A stretch of DNA of 17,682 nt from Bryobacteraceae bacterium (GTDB taxonomy: Bacteria; Acidobacteriota; Terriglobia; Bryobacterales; Bryobacteraceae). Below the pieces are notes generated by a model. It saw nothing but the letters and a program-made list of their open reading frames with translations. It was not told the origin of the DNA and did no database searches. Both the position numbers and the translations under genes were made by a program. Below, in pieces: positions 5,795 to 13,573 of the stretch; positions within the stretch are counted from its first letter, which is position 1; the number at the start of each line of letters is the position of its first letter. The stretch is from positions 1 through 17,682 of the forward strand of contig JANXXV010000850.1 of the NCBI GenBank assembly GCA_025350445.1. The letters run 5' to 3'.

Positions 5795-8298
5795 GAGCTA
5801 TCCGGCTGCTTATTTTTCCGCTGCTTGCCGCCTGCTGCATGGGCGCGCCGCAAGCGGTGTCTCTGAAAACTATTCCCGCGGATGTCACGCTCCAGTATGC
5901 CGGGGCCCAGCAACAGTTCGTCGCGATTGCAAACTACGCCGACGGCACGGAACGCGATGTGACGGATGAAGTGGAGTGGCGATTGTCAAACCCGGGCCTG
6001 GCGAAGGTGGTTGGAACGGCGCGCATCGCGGCAACAGCAGATGGGGCGCTGACGGTGACGGCTGTGCTTGCGAAGGGCGTGCAGGCGCAGTCCTCAATTC
6101 AGATTCACGGTTCGCGGCAGGCGCGCCCGTTCAGCTTCGCGCAGCAGATCGACGGTATCCTCACCAAGCGCGGCTGCAATCAGGCGGCGTGTCACGGCGG
6201 GGTGAAGGGACGCGGCGGCCTGAAGCTGTCGGCGAATGCGCTCTATCCAAAAGACGACTTCGAGTGGATCACGAAAGGCGGCACCTATCAGGTGTTGACC
6301 GCGGAAGTGAAGGGCGAGCGCGTTCCGCGGATCGACCTGAAGAATCCCGAAGAGAGCTTGCTGCTGACCAAACCGACGATGACCAAGCCGCACGGCGGCG
6401 GTAAGCGCCTGGAAAAAGAATCCGCGGATTATAAGGATATCCTCGAATGGGTGAAAAACGGCGCGCCCTTCGGTGCGGAAGAAGATGCGAAAGCAGCGAA
6501 ACTGGCGCGGTTGGACGTGTTTCCGCAGTTGGCCGCCATGCCGGTGGATGGACAGCGCCGCCTTCTGGTCACGGCCATTTTCACCGACGGGCATCGGGAA
6601 GACTTCACGCACCAGGTTCTATACGCCAGCAACAACGCCGACGTTGCCACGGTCAGCGCCGACGGTGTCATCAGTGGGAAGCAACTTGGCGAAACAGCCG
6701 TCTTGATTCGAGGCGCGGGACAAGTGGCCAGCGCCGGCGCCGGTGTAATCGGGCCGCCGATTTCAAATTACCCGGCAGTGCCGCGCGGAAATTTTATTGA
6801 CGATGCGGTGTTCACCAAGCTCAAAAACTTCCACATCATTCCATCGGAGACGGCCGGCGACGCCGAATTCCTGCGGCGCGTTTGTCTGGATCTTACAGGG
6901 ACACTGCCGCCGCCGGAACGCGTCCGGCAGTTCGTCGCGAACAAGGACACCCGCAAGCGGGAACGTGTAATCGATGCGCTCATCGGCTCGCCGGAGTTTG
7001 TGGATTACTGGACGTTCCGTTTCTCGGACATTTTCCGCGTTGCCATTTTTGCGAACGGCTTGACGCCGAAGTGGAGTCAAAAATATTGGGAATGGATTCG
7101 AAGTAACGTCGAGACCAATCGGCCCTACGATGAGGTGGCGCGCGAACGCATTTCGGCCGAAGGATACGGTCCGGCTTCGCGCCACTTCCTTCCCTACAAT
7201 CAGGTGGGTCCGCCGAACGACGTGATGGCCGAAGAGGTTCGCGTGTTCCTTGGACGGCGTCTGGATTGCGCGCAATGCCACAATCACCCTTACGAAAACT
7301 GGAGCCAGGACCAGTTCTGGGGCATGGCAGCGTTCTTCTCGCGGGTTTTCAAAATGGGCCCGGTGGTGTTCGATCATCCCACCAACATGGACCTCAGCTC
7401 CAAAGATGTGAACGGCACAATTCAACTGTTGCACCCGCGTACGAAGGCGCCCGTTCAGCCTGCGTTGCTGGACGGCTCCCGCGCCAATCTGACACCGGAA
7501 TCGAATCCGCGTAAAGAACTAGCCCGGTGGATGACGTCGAATCCGTACTTCGCCGAAGCCACCGTGAATCGTATCTGGGGGCAGTTTTTCGGTCGGGGCA
7601 TTGTCGATCCGGTGGATGACTTCCGTTCCACCAATCCGCCCACGCATCCGGAACTGCTGGCCGCTCTTTCGGCTGACTTTCGCGAACATGGTTACGATCT
7701 GCGGCGGCTGATGAAGACCATCGTAATGTCGCGGACGTATCAGCTATCGCGTGAATCGAATGCCACTAATCGCGACGACATAGTCAATTACTCTCGTGCG
7801 CTGCCGAGGCCGCTGGACGCTGAAGTATTGCTGGACGCGCTGGTGGACACCACCGGAATCCAGGAGGTTTTCTCCACTGCCGTTGCCGATGGATCTTCCG
7901 TGGGGCAAGCTCCGGTGGGCACTCGCGCCATCAATTTGAAAGATCCGGATATGTATTTCTCACGCTTCCTGGAACTGTACGGGCGTCCAAACCGCGGCGC
8001 AATTCCAGAGCGCAGCCTGCATCCGAATCTGGGCCAGGCGCTGCACATGCTTGCGGGTTCGACGTATGCCGACCGGCTGAGCGCGAAAGAGAGTCGGCTT
8101 GCCAGATTGCTGCATGACGGCGCATCCAATGCCCGCATTTTTGAAGAATTTTATCTGGCCGCATTCGCGCGTTTCCCGGAACCGGATGAGATTCAGGCCC
8201 TGGAACAAACGTTGGCCAAACGCAGCGATCGCGAAGCCGGATTGCGCGAATTCGTCTGGGCTTTGACCAGTTCGCGCGAGTTCGCGGAAAATCATTAG
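5791..8298 (+). CDS. Ig-like/cytochrome/DUF1549/DUF1553 protein
   Basis: The 835-aa product starts at a GTG overlapping the previous stop. The N terminus ends in LAAC (residues 12-15), a lipobox-like motif, so it may be a lipoprotein. Domains in order: Big_2-like Ig fold (about 22-105); a cytochrome-like segment (about 112-225) with the spaced haem motif CNQAACH (C129, C134, H135); a second Big_2-like fold (about 233-310); DUF1549 (about 333-545), which contains CAQCHNHPYENW (C493, C496, H497); and DUF1553 (about 572-830), with NRIWGQFFGRGIV and SRTYQLS. This is the usual architecture of the planctomycete/acidobacterial PSD1-type proteins, whose biochemical role is unknown. The CXXCH motif suggests covalent haem, pointing to electron transfer outside the cytoplasm. 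It lies between the PPC protein and the DUF1501 protein, its standard partner. Confidence 0.92.
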   Translation: MRAIRLLIFPLLAACCMGAPQAVSLKTIPADVTLQYAGAQQQFVAIANYADGTERDVTDEVEWRLSNPGLAKVVGTARIAATADGALTVTAVLAKGVQAQSSIQIHGSRQARPFSFAQQIDGILTKRGCNQAACHGGVKGRGGLKLSANALYPKDDFEWITKGGTYQVLTAEVKGERVPRIDLKNPEESLLLTKPTMTKPHGGGKRLEKESADYKDILEWVKNGAPFGAEEDAKAAKLARLDVFPQLAAMPVDGQRRLLVTAIFTDGHREDFTHQVLYASNNADVATVSADGVISGKQLGETAVLIRGAGQVASAGAGVIGPPISNYPAVPRGNFIDDAVFTKLKNFHIIPSETAGDAEFLRRVCLDLTGTLPPPERVRQFVANKDTRKRERVIDALIGSPEFVDYWTFRFSDIFRVAIFANGLTPKWSQKYWEWIRSNVETNRPYDEVARERISAEGYGPASRHFLPYNQVGPPNDVMAEEVRVFLGRRLDCAQCHNHPYENWSQDQFWGMAAFFSRVFKMGPVVFDHPTNMDLSSKDVNGTIQLLHPRTKAPVQPALLDGSRANLTPESNPRKELARWMTSNPYFAEATVNRIWGQFFGRGIVDPVDDFRSTNPPTHPELLAALSADFREHGYDLRRLMKTIVMSRTYQLSRESNATNRDDIVNYSRALPRPLDAEVLLDALVDTTGIQEVFSTAVADGSSVGQAPVGTRAINLKDPDMYFSRFLELYGRPNRGAIPERSLHPNLGQALHMLAGSTYADRLSAKESRLARLLHDGASNARIFEEFYLAAFARFPEPDEIQALEQTLAKRSDREAGLREFVWALTSSREFAENH

Positions 8299-8312
8299 AG
8301 GACGGAGGACAC

Positions 8313-9614
8313 ATGGCTCACATTAATTCACGCCGCAGTTTTCTGAGTGCCGGATCACTCGGTTTCCTCGGGCTCACACTCAGCGACTATCTGCAAGCCG
8401 CTGCCACCGCGTCGCCGTTCAAGGCAACCGCCACGTCGGTAATTCTCTTCTGGCTGGAAGGCGGCCCCAGTCACATCGATACCTGGGACCCGAAAATCAA
8501 CAGTAACTTCAAGCCGATCTCGACAAACGTCGCGGGCATTCAAGTTTCCGAACTGCTGCCGAAAATCGCGAAGAAGATGGACAAGCTGGCGCTGGTGCGG
8601 TCGATGCATACGCGCGGCAACGATCATCCGCAGGCCACTCACTATGTGATTACCGGGCACGAGGTTAATCCGGCGATGCAGTTCCCAAGCCTGGGTTCGA
8701 TAATCACCAAAGAGCTTGGGGCGCGCAATGCCGTGCCGGCGCACGTGCTGGTGCCCAAGTGGGACAAAGGCCGGCAGTACGAAGACTACTTCCGCGCCTC
8801 GTTTCTGGGCGGCGATTACGATCCAATGTGCATTCCGGACCCGAGCCGGCCGGACTTCCAGGTAACCGATCTGAGCCTGCCGAAATCCGTCTCGCAAGCG
8901 TCGGTGGAAAGCCGCTCGGAGTTCTTGAATGTAGTGGACCGGCACTACCGTGCATTGAACGATACGGCCGATCATGCCAACGTGGATGCCTTCACGGCGC
9001 AAGCTTGGAAGATGATTCTGACGCCGGCGGTTCGCGATGCATTCGATCTATCGAAGGAAAGCGAGAAAACCAAGGAGCGTTACGGTAAAGACCCCATCGG
9101 CCAGTCGGCACTGCTGGCGCGGCGGTTGGTGGAGGCGGGCAGCCGGTTCGTCACGGCGGCGGGTTATCACGGCACTTCCTGGGACACGCATAGCGATAAC
9201 GACAAATCCCACCGCGACCGCCTGACACCGCCGCTCGATCGTACACTGACTGCGTTGATAGACGATTTGGAAGAGCGTGGATTGCTGGCTACGACGCTAG
9301 TTATTGCAATGGGAGAGTTCGGCCGTACACCGACGATCAATCCTAACCTGGGACGCGACCACTGGCCGAACTGCTGGTCGATGGCACTGGCGGGCGGCGG
9401 CATCAAGACCGGGCAAGTGGTTGGATCGAGCGATGAAAAGGGATTTAACGTGGCCAGCCGCATGGTCACCATGGGCGATCTGTACGCGACGATTTACAAG
9501 ACACTGGGCGTCGACTGGCGTAAGGAATATATGAGCCCCATCGGGCGGCCCATCAAGATCGCAAATTCGTTGGACGATCGCACCGGCGAACCAATCTCGG
9601 AGCTGCTCGGATAG
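8313..9614 (+). CDS. Tat-exported DUF1501 protein (alkaline-phosphatase/sulfatase-like fold)
   Basis: The 433-aa product carries a Tat signal (SRRSFLSAGSLGF, residues 6-18) ending near YLQAA. Family hallmarks follow: FWLEGGPSHIDTWDPK with H54 and D56, WDTHSDN with D291 and H293, GEFGRTPTINP, and GRDHWPNCW with D349 and H350. These Asp/His residues sit where alkaline-phosphatase-superfamily enzymes hold metals. The nucleophile (Ser/Thr or formylglycine Cys) of true phosphatases or sulfatases is not obvious, so the reaction is unknown. A clear GGAGG (8304-8308) lies 4 nt before the ATG, 14 nt after the previous stop. DUF1501 genes almost always follow DUF1549/DUF1553 genes, which suggests one functional unit at the cell envelope. 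Confidence 0.93.
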   Translation: MAHINSRRSFLSAGSLGFLGLTLSDYLQAAATASPFKATATSVILFWLEGGPSHIDTWDPKINSNFKPISTNVAGIQVSELLPKIAKKMDKLALVRSMHTRGNDHPQATHYVITGHEVNPAMQFPSLGSIITKELGARNAVPAHVLVPKWDKGRQYEDYFRASFLGGDYDPMCIPDPSRPDFQVTDLSLPKSVSQASVESRSEFLNVVDRHYRALNDTADHANVDAFTAQAWKMILTPAVRDAFDLSKESEKTKERYGKDPIGQSALLARRLVEAGSRFVTAAGYHGTSWDTHSDNDKSHRDRLTPPLDRTLTALIDDLEERGLLATTLVIAMGEFGRTPTINPNLGRDHWPNCWSMALAGGGIKTGQVVGSSDEKGFNVASRMVTMGDLYATIYKTLGVDWRKEYMSPIGRPIKIANSLDDRTGEPISELLG

Positions 9615-9629
9615 AATGATCGCATAGAA

Positions 9630-11957
9630 ATGATCTTCAGTAACGTGCGATCCCTCGCGGCCCTGATAGCCGTGTTAGCTATCTCCAGTGCCGCCGCGCA
9701 GAATCCACCGGCCGCGGAAAAGCAGTACGCCGGTTTATGTGCAGCCTGCCACGGCGAAGGCGCCACCGGAGGAGAGCGCGGCCCGGCGCTGTTAAATAGC
9801 CGGACGCTGCGGGATCGATCGGAAGAGCAGATTCGTAACCTGATTAAGAACGGCACGCCAGGCGGCATGCCTTCCTTCAAACTGCCTGACGATCAGTTGC
9901 GATCGATCGCCGGATGGGTGCACGGGTTGAACGCTTCGGCGTACGACATGAAGCCCGCGGGTGACGCCGCCGCCGGAGAGCGGTTCTTCTTTGAAAAAGG
10001 ACAGTGCGGAACCTGCCACATGGTTCGCGCGCGCGGCATTCCGAACGGACCAGATCTGTCAAACATTGGCCGGCAACTCACCCTTCGCGATTTAGAAGAA
10101 CTGCTGGACAATCCAAAATCGCTTACCGGCAAACGTTCGTCGGCATCCTGCCCCGGTTGGGCCTGGTGCCCGCAGAACCCTTGGGCCGTGGTGAATGTGC
10201 GCCTGCGGGATGGGTCAACGCTGCGCGGCTTCGCGCGGGGCCAGGGAAAGCACGATTTGCAATTGCAGACCTTCGACGGGAAATTCCATCTGCTGGTGGA
10301 GAGCGAATACCGGAATATTTCCCCCGAGGAAACTCCGTACATGCCGGCGCTGAAATCCACGCCGAAGGAGCGCGGCGATCTACTGGCTTATCTAAGCCGC
10401 TTGGACGGTGTGGCGGTCGGCCCTCTCAAAAATGCAGCACGGATAGTGGCCGACGGGTTCCAGCCGAAGCCCGGCGACTGGCCCACCTACAACGGCAACG
10501 TCAGCGCGAACCGTTATAGCCCGCTTGACCAGATCAATGTGTCGAACGCCGGCCAGTTGCAGTTGCAGTGGTCGTACTCGCTTCCATACAACTTACTTGA
10601 GACCACGCCGTTGGTAGCGGACGGCATCATGTACGTCACCGGACCCAACCAGGTCTGCGCGCTGGATTCGCGCACCGGGCGGGAAATCTGGTGCTACTCG
10701 CGCCCCCGCACGCAGGCCGGCGCCATTGCCGGAGATGCCGCCAAGGGCGCCAATCGCGGCTCTGCCCTGCTGGGCGATCGTATTTTCTTTGCCACTGACA
10801 ACGCGCATCTCATTTGCCTGAACCGACTGACGGGCGGGCTGATGTGGGACGTGGTGATTCCGGAAAAGCCAGGCCGGTACGGCTCCACCGCGGCGCCGCT
10901 GGTGGTTGGCGATTTAGTGATCTCCGGAGTTGCCGGCGGCGATGAAGGTATACGCGGATTCGTGGCCGCGTACAAAGCCGCCACGGGCGAACTCGCCTGG
11001 CGGTTCTGGACTGTTCCCGCGCGCGGAGAGTCGGGCGCGGAGACATGGAAAGGAAGCGCGCTCGAAGTAGGCGGCGGGTCCACATGGGTCACCGGCTCGT
11101 ACGATCCCGAAACCGGCCTGCTGTTCTGGCCAACGGGCAATCCGTTTCCAGATACCGACGGCGATGAGCGCGGCGGCGACAACCTGTACACCAATTGCGT
11201 AGTTGCACTCGACGTGAAAACCGGAAAGCTGCGCTGGTATTTCCAGTTCACTCCGCACGATCTGCACGATTGGGATGCAACCGAACCGCTGGTGATCGTG
11301 AATACACGGTTCCGCGGGCAGGATCGAAAACTGCTGATGCAAGCCAATCGCAACGGCTTCTTCTACATTCTCGATAGGACCAACGGCAAGCTGCTGCTGG
11401 GCGAACCCTTCGTCAAGAAGCTCACGTGGGCCAGCGGGATTGGCGCGGACGGGCGGCCGCAATTGGTGGCGGGCAACCAGCCCACGGTGACGGGCACGAA
11501 AACCTGTCCCGCGGTGCGCGGCGCCACTAACTGGTATTCCACGTCCTTCAGCCCGTTGACGAACTTGTTCTATGTGATGGCGGTTGAGGATTGCAACATC
11601 TACCGGCAATCCAAGAGGGGCGGCTACGTGCCCTACAACGATCCGGCGGACCCGCCAACCAAGGTGCTTCGCGCCATTGATATTGAGACGGGAAAGCTCG
11701 CCTGGGAAATCTCACAGGTGGGTGCGCCGGAGTCGAACTATTCCGGAGTCCTCACCACGGCTGGCGGCACGCTTTTCTATGGCGAGAGCGGCGGTGGCTT
11801 CGCCGCCCTCGACGCGAAGTCCGGCAAATCCCTTTGGCATTTTGAAGCGAACCAGCCGTGGAAAGCGTCGCCAATGACTTACACCGTGGCCGGACGCCAG
11901 TACGTGGCCATCGCGTCGGGCGGCAACATTCTTTCGTTCGCGCTCCCGGCCAAGTAG
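9630..11957 (+). CDS. Exported PQQ-dependent dehydrogenase with two N-terminal cytochrome c domains
   Basis: The 775-aa product has a Sec signal (residues 1-23, ending SSAAAQ). The first cytochrome c has CAACH (C37, C40, H41) with GGMPSF as likely Met ligand. The second has CGTCH (C126, C129, H130), with its likely Met in PYMP placed after an insertion of about 60 residues. From about residue 285 an eight-bladed quinoprotein propeller follows (GDWPTYNGNVSANRYSPLDQ, then repeated ALDxxTGxxxW blade ends). Active-site features are PTGNP (N504) and HDLHDWDA (D547 as catalytic base, D549 two residues on). The usual vicinal Cys-Cys is replaced around D369-G377 (DAAKGANRG). It should oxidise an alcohol or aldose in the periplasm and pass electrons through its haems. 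Substrate unknown. It follows DUF1501 by 15 nt without a clear RBS, and is 2 nt from the dehydratase gene. Confidence 0.93.
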   Translation: MIFSNVRSLAALIAVLAISSAAAQNPPAAEKQYAGLCAACHGEGATGGERGPALLNSRTLRDRSEEQIRNLIKNGTPGGMPSFKLPDDQLRSIAGWVHGLNASAYDMKPAGDAAAGERFFFEKGQCGTCHMVRARGIPNGPDLSNIGRQLTLRDLEELLDNPKSLTGKRSSASCPGWAWCPQNPWAVVNVRLRDGSTLRGFARGQGKHDLQLQTFDGKFHLLVESEYRNISPEETPYMPALKSTPKERGDLLAYLSRLDGVAVGPLKNAARIVADGFQPKPGDWPTYNGNVSANRYSPLDQINVSNAGQLQLQWSYSLPYNLLETTPLVADGIMYVTGPNQVCALDSRTGREIWCYSRPRTQAGAIAGDAAKGANRGSALLGDRIFFATDNAHLICLNRLTGGLMWDVVIPEKPGRYGSTAAPLVVGDLVISGVAGGDEGIRGFVAAYKAATGELAWRFWTVPARGESGAETWKGSALEVGGGSTWVTGSYDPETGLLFWPTGNPFPDTDGDERGGDNLYTNCVVALDVKTGKLRWYFQFTPHDLHDWDATEPLVIVNTRFRGQDRKLLMQANRNGFFYILDRTNGKLLLGEPFVKKLTWASGIGADGRPQLVAGNQPTVTGTKTCPAVRGATNWYSTSFSPLTNLFYVMAVEDCNIYRQSKRGGYVPYNDPADPPTKVLRAIDIETGKLAWEISQVGAPESNYSGVLTTAGGTLFYGESGGGFAALDAKSGKSLWHFEANQPWKASPMTYTVAGRQYVAIASGGNILSFALPAK

Positions 11958-11959
11958 CA

Positions 11960-13177
11960 ATGCCTATGCGCACCCTAACTCGCCGGGCATTCGTAGCAAC
12001 AGGCGTGGCAACGGGCCTTGCTGCGTTGACTGCAAGCGGCCGCGCCGAAAACAAGCTGAAGATCGTCTCGGTGAAGGCAGCCCCACTGCGCGTTAGGGAA
12101 GGATCGGGCGCCGCCGCCGGTTCCCTGCCCGACTTCGACCCCAAACGCTGGAGAAGCTTCGGGCCATTCTCGCAATTGAACGGCGCCATCCTGGTCCGCA
12201 TTCAGACCGACCAGGGCATCACCGGCTATGGAATGGGTGGCGGCGGTGGCGCGGCGTGTTACATCATCGAGAATCATCTCCGAGATTTGTTGGTTGGCGT
12301 GGACGCGCTGAACATCGAAACTATATGGGAACAGATGTTTGCCTCCACGTCGTTCTACGGCCGCCGCGGAGTTGTCATCCAGGCGATCAGCGGCATTGAC
12401 CTCGCGTTGTGGGACGTCGCCGGCAAGCACGCCGCAAAGCCGGTGTACCGTCTTTTAGGCGGGCCCACCCGTGATCGCGTGCCTGGCTACTATACCGGCA
12501 ATGACGTGGAGCGCGGGTTGAAGCTCGGTTTCTCAGGGATCAAGATCTCCGACTTCGCCGATTTCCGCCGCGGGCGGCCCGGCATGCTAAGCAACGTGAA
12601 AAAAATCCTGGAAGCCCGGCAGCGGGTCGGCGCCGAAACTCTGCTGATGGCCGATGCCCTCTGCGCCTGGGACGCAGATTACACGCTGGAACTTGCGGAT
12701 CGCGTTGCCGAAGCCCGCCTTCACTTTATTGAAGAACCGCTGCTGCCCGACGATATCGCCGGCTATTCCCGGTTGTGCCGTGAGGTGCGTGGCACACGCA
12801 TCGCCAGCGGTGAACACGAGGCAACGCTCTACGGATTTCAGGAGCTGCTGCGAAATCGCGCGGCGCACTTTCTACAGCCGGACGTAACCTGGTCCGGTGG
12901 ATTGACGGAGTGCCGCAGGATCTGCGTGGCAGCGGAGGCGGCTGGTGTGCCCGTGATTCCACACCGCGGAGGCAGCGTGTACGCCATGACGCTGATTCTG
13001 ACGTCACGCGCCCCCATGCTGGCGGAAAGTTTCGGCACCGGCGAGTCCGGAAACGAACTAATGGAATTGTTGACTCCGAAGCTCGAGCGCGGAAGCTATC
13101 TGCCGCCGCAGAGCCCGGGATTCGGCGTGGATTTCAGCAACAAGATCTTAACCAAATACGCGCCGGAGTTGGCGTAA
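11960..13177 (+). CDS. Tat-exported enolase-superfamily dehydratase, L-rhamnonate dehydratase-like
   Basis: The 405-aa product begins MPMRTLTRRAFVATG, a Tat signal ending near ASGRAE. The rest aligns by eye with L-rhamnonate dehydratase along its length. Catalytic residues keep the family spacing: metal ligands D232 (LLMADAL), E258 (FIEEP) and E285 (SGEH), adjacent H286, and the D308 (QPDVTW)/H335 (IPHRGGSVY) dyad. LALWDVAGK and PVYRLLGG are also typical. The expected reaction is loss of water from a sugar acid to give a 2-keto-3-deoxy acid. The N-terminal His of the characterised enzymes (substrate loop) is not evident, so the true substrate may differ. I chose 11960 over an in-frame upstream ATG at 11858, which would lie inside the PQQ gene and bury the Tat motif; ATG 11966 is also possible. 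Last gene of the operon. Confidence 0.9.
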   Translation: MPMRTLTRRAFVATGVATGLAALTASGRAENKLKIVSVKAAPLRVREGSGAAAGSLPDFDPKRWRSFGPFSQLNGAILVRIQTDQGITGYGMGGGGGAACYIIENHLRDLLVGVDALNIETIWEQMFASTSFYGRRGVVIQAISGIDLALWDVAGKHAAKPVYRLLGGPTRDRVPGYYTGNDVERGLKLGFSGIKISDFADFRRGRPGMLSNVKKILEARQRVGAETLLMADALCAWDADYTLELADRVAEARLHFIEEPLLPDDIAGYSRLCREVRGTRIASGEHEATLYGFQELLRNRAAHFLQPDVTWSGGLTECRRICVAAEAAGVPVIPHRGGSVYAMTLILTSRAPMLAESFGTGESGNELMELLTPKLERGSYLPPQSPGFGVDFSNKILTKYAPELA

Positions 13178-13573
13178 CTATACCTCGGTACTCGATTTTA
13201 CAAGGTCGCGCAGGTCGGTTGCGGTCGTGATAAACTTCTCAACGGTTCCAAGCGATGCAGTCATGACGGCATCGCGCTCGATTGTTTCATCAATCTTGGA
13301 AGCTAGTGCTTCCAGCTTCTGCACGTCGGCAGCGCTCAGAGCCTTCACCCTGATGCTGGCCGCTTGCAGGCGCGTTTGCACAATCTTCGCGGTGTGGATC
13401 TCCAGTTCAAGCGTACTGATGTCGGCCTCGAGAAAATCCTGCAGCATTGGGCTGGCGGCCGCGCCCGAGCGCAGTTCCTTCAGCCGCTGCAAGGCCTTCG
13501 TCAACACGTCCACGGAATTAAGACTCATCTCGCGGAGTGCTTTGATATCCGGGATTCTACTGGGGCTAGCCAT
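13178..13573 (-). CDS. Small helical cytoplasmic protein, unknown function
   Basis: The 131-aa product has no signal peptide, no membrane segment and no Cys. It consists almost wholly of amphipathic helix patterns with coiled-coil potential, e.g. DVLTKALQRLKELR, TLELEIHTAKIVQTRLQ and VQKLEALASKIDETIE. I do not recognise a family. The start ATG (13573) has a GAGGTG Shine-Dalgarno (plus-strand CACCTC, 13578-13583) 4 nt upstream. It overlaps the end of the upstream frameshifted gene by 8 nt (ATGGCTAG), which implies translational coupling and a shared role. Its stop codon abuts the stop of the convergent dehydratase gene with no base between. A long plus-strand frame (13227-13901) crosses it but looks antisense. 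Confidence 0.75.
   Translation of the reverse strand: MASPSRIPDIKALREMSLNSVDVLTKALQRLKELRSGAAASPMLQDFLEADISTLELEIHTAKIVQTRLQAASIRVKALSAADVQKLEALASKIDETIERDAVMTASLGTVEKFITTATDLRDLVKSSTEV

Noticed and set aside
6763..7434. 223-codon minus-strand frame opposite the DUF1549 gene
   Set aside because: It is a GC-rich shadow: the plus frame carries recognisable DUF1549 motifs, including CAQCHNHP, over the same bases.
8313..9614. Calling the DUF1501 protein a sulfatase
   Set aside because: No C/S-x-P-x-R formylglycine motif is present; only the broader fold and metal-type residues fit.
10110..10200. Local frameshift in the PQQ gene around CPGWAWCP
   Set aside because: The other frames give no better continuation, and coding resumes with VRLRDG and the Met ligand in the same frame without any length problem.
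11858..11959. N-terminal extension of the dehydratase gene
   Set aside because: It would lie inside the PQQ gene and put 34 Arg/His-rich residues before a clean Tat signal.
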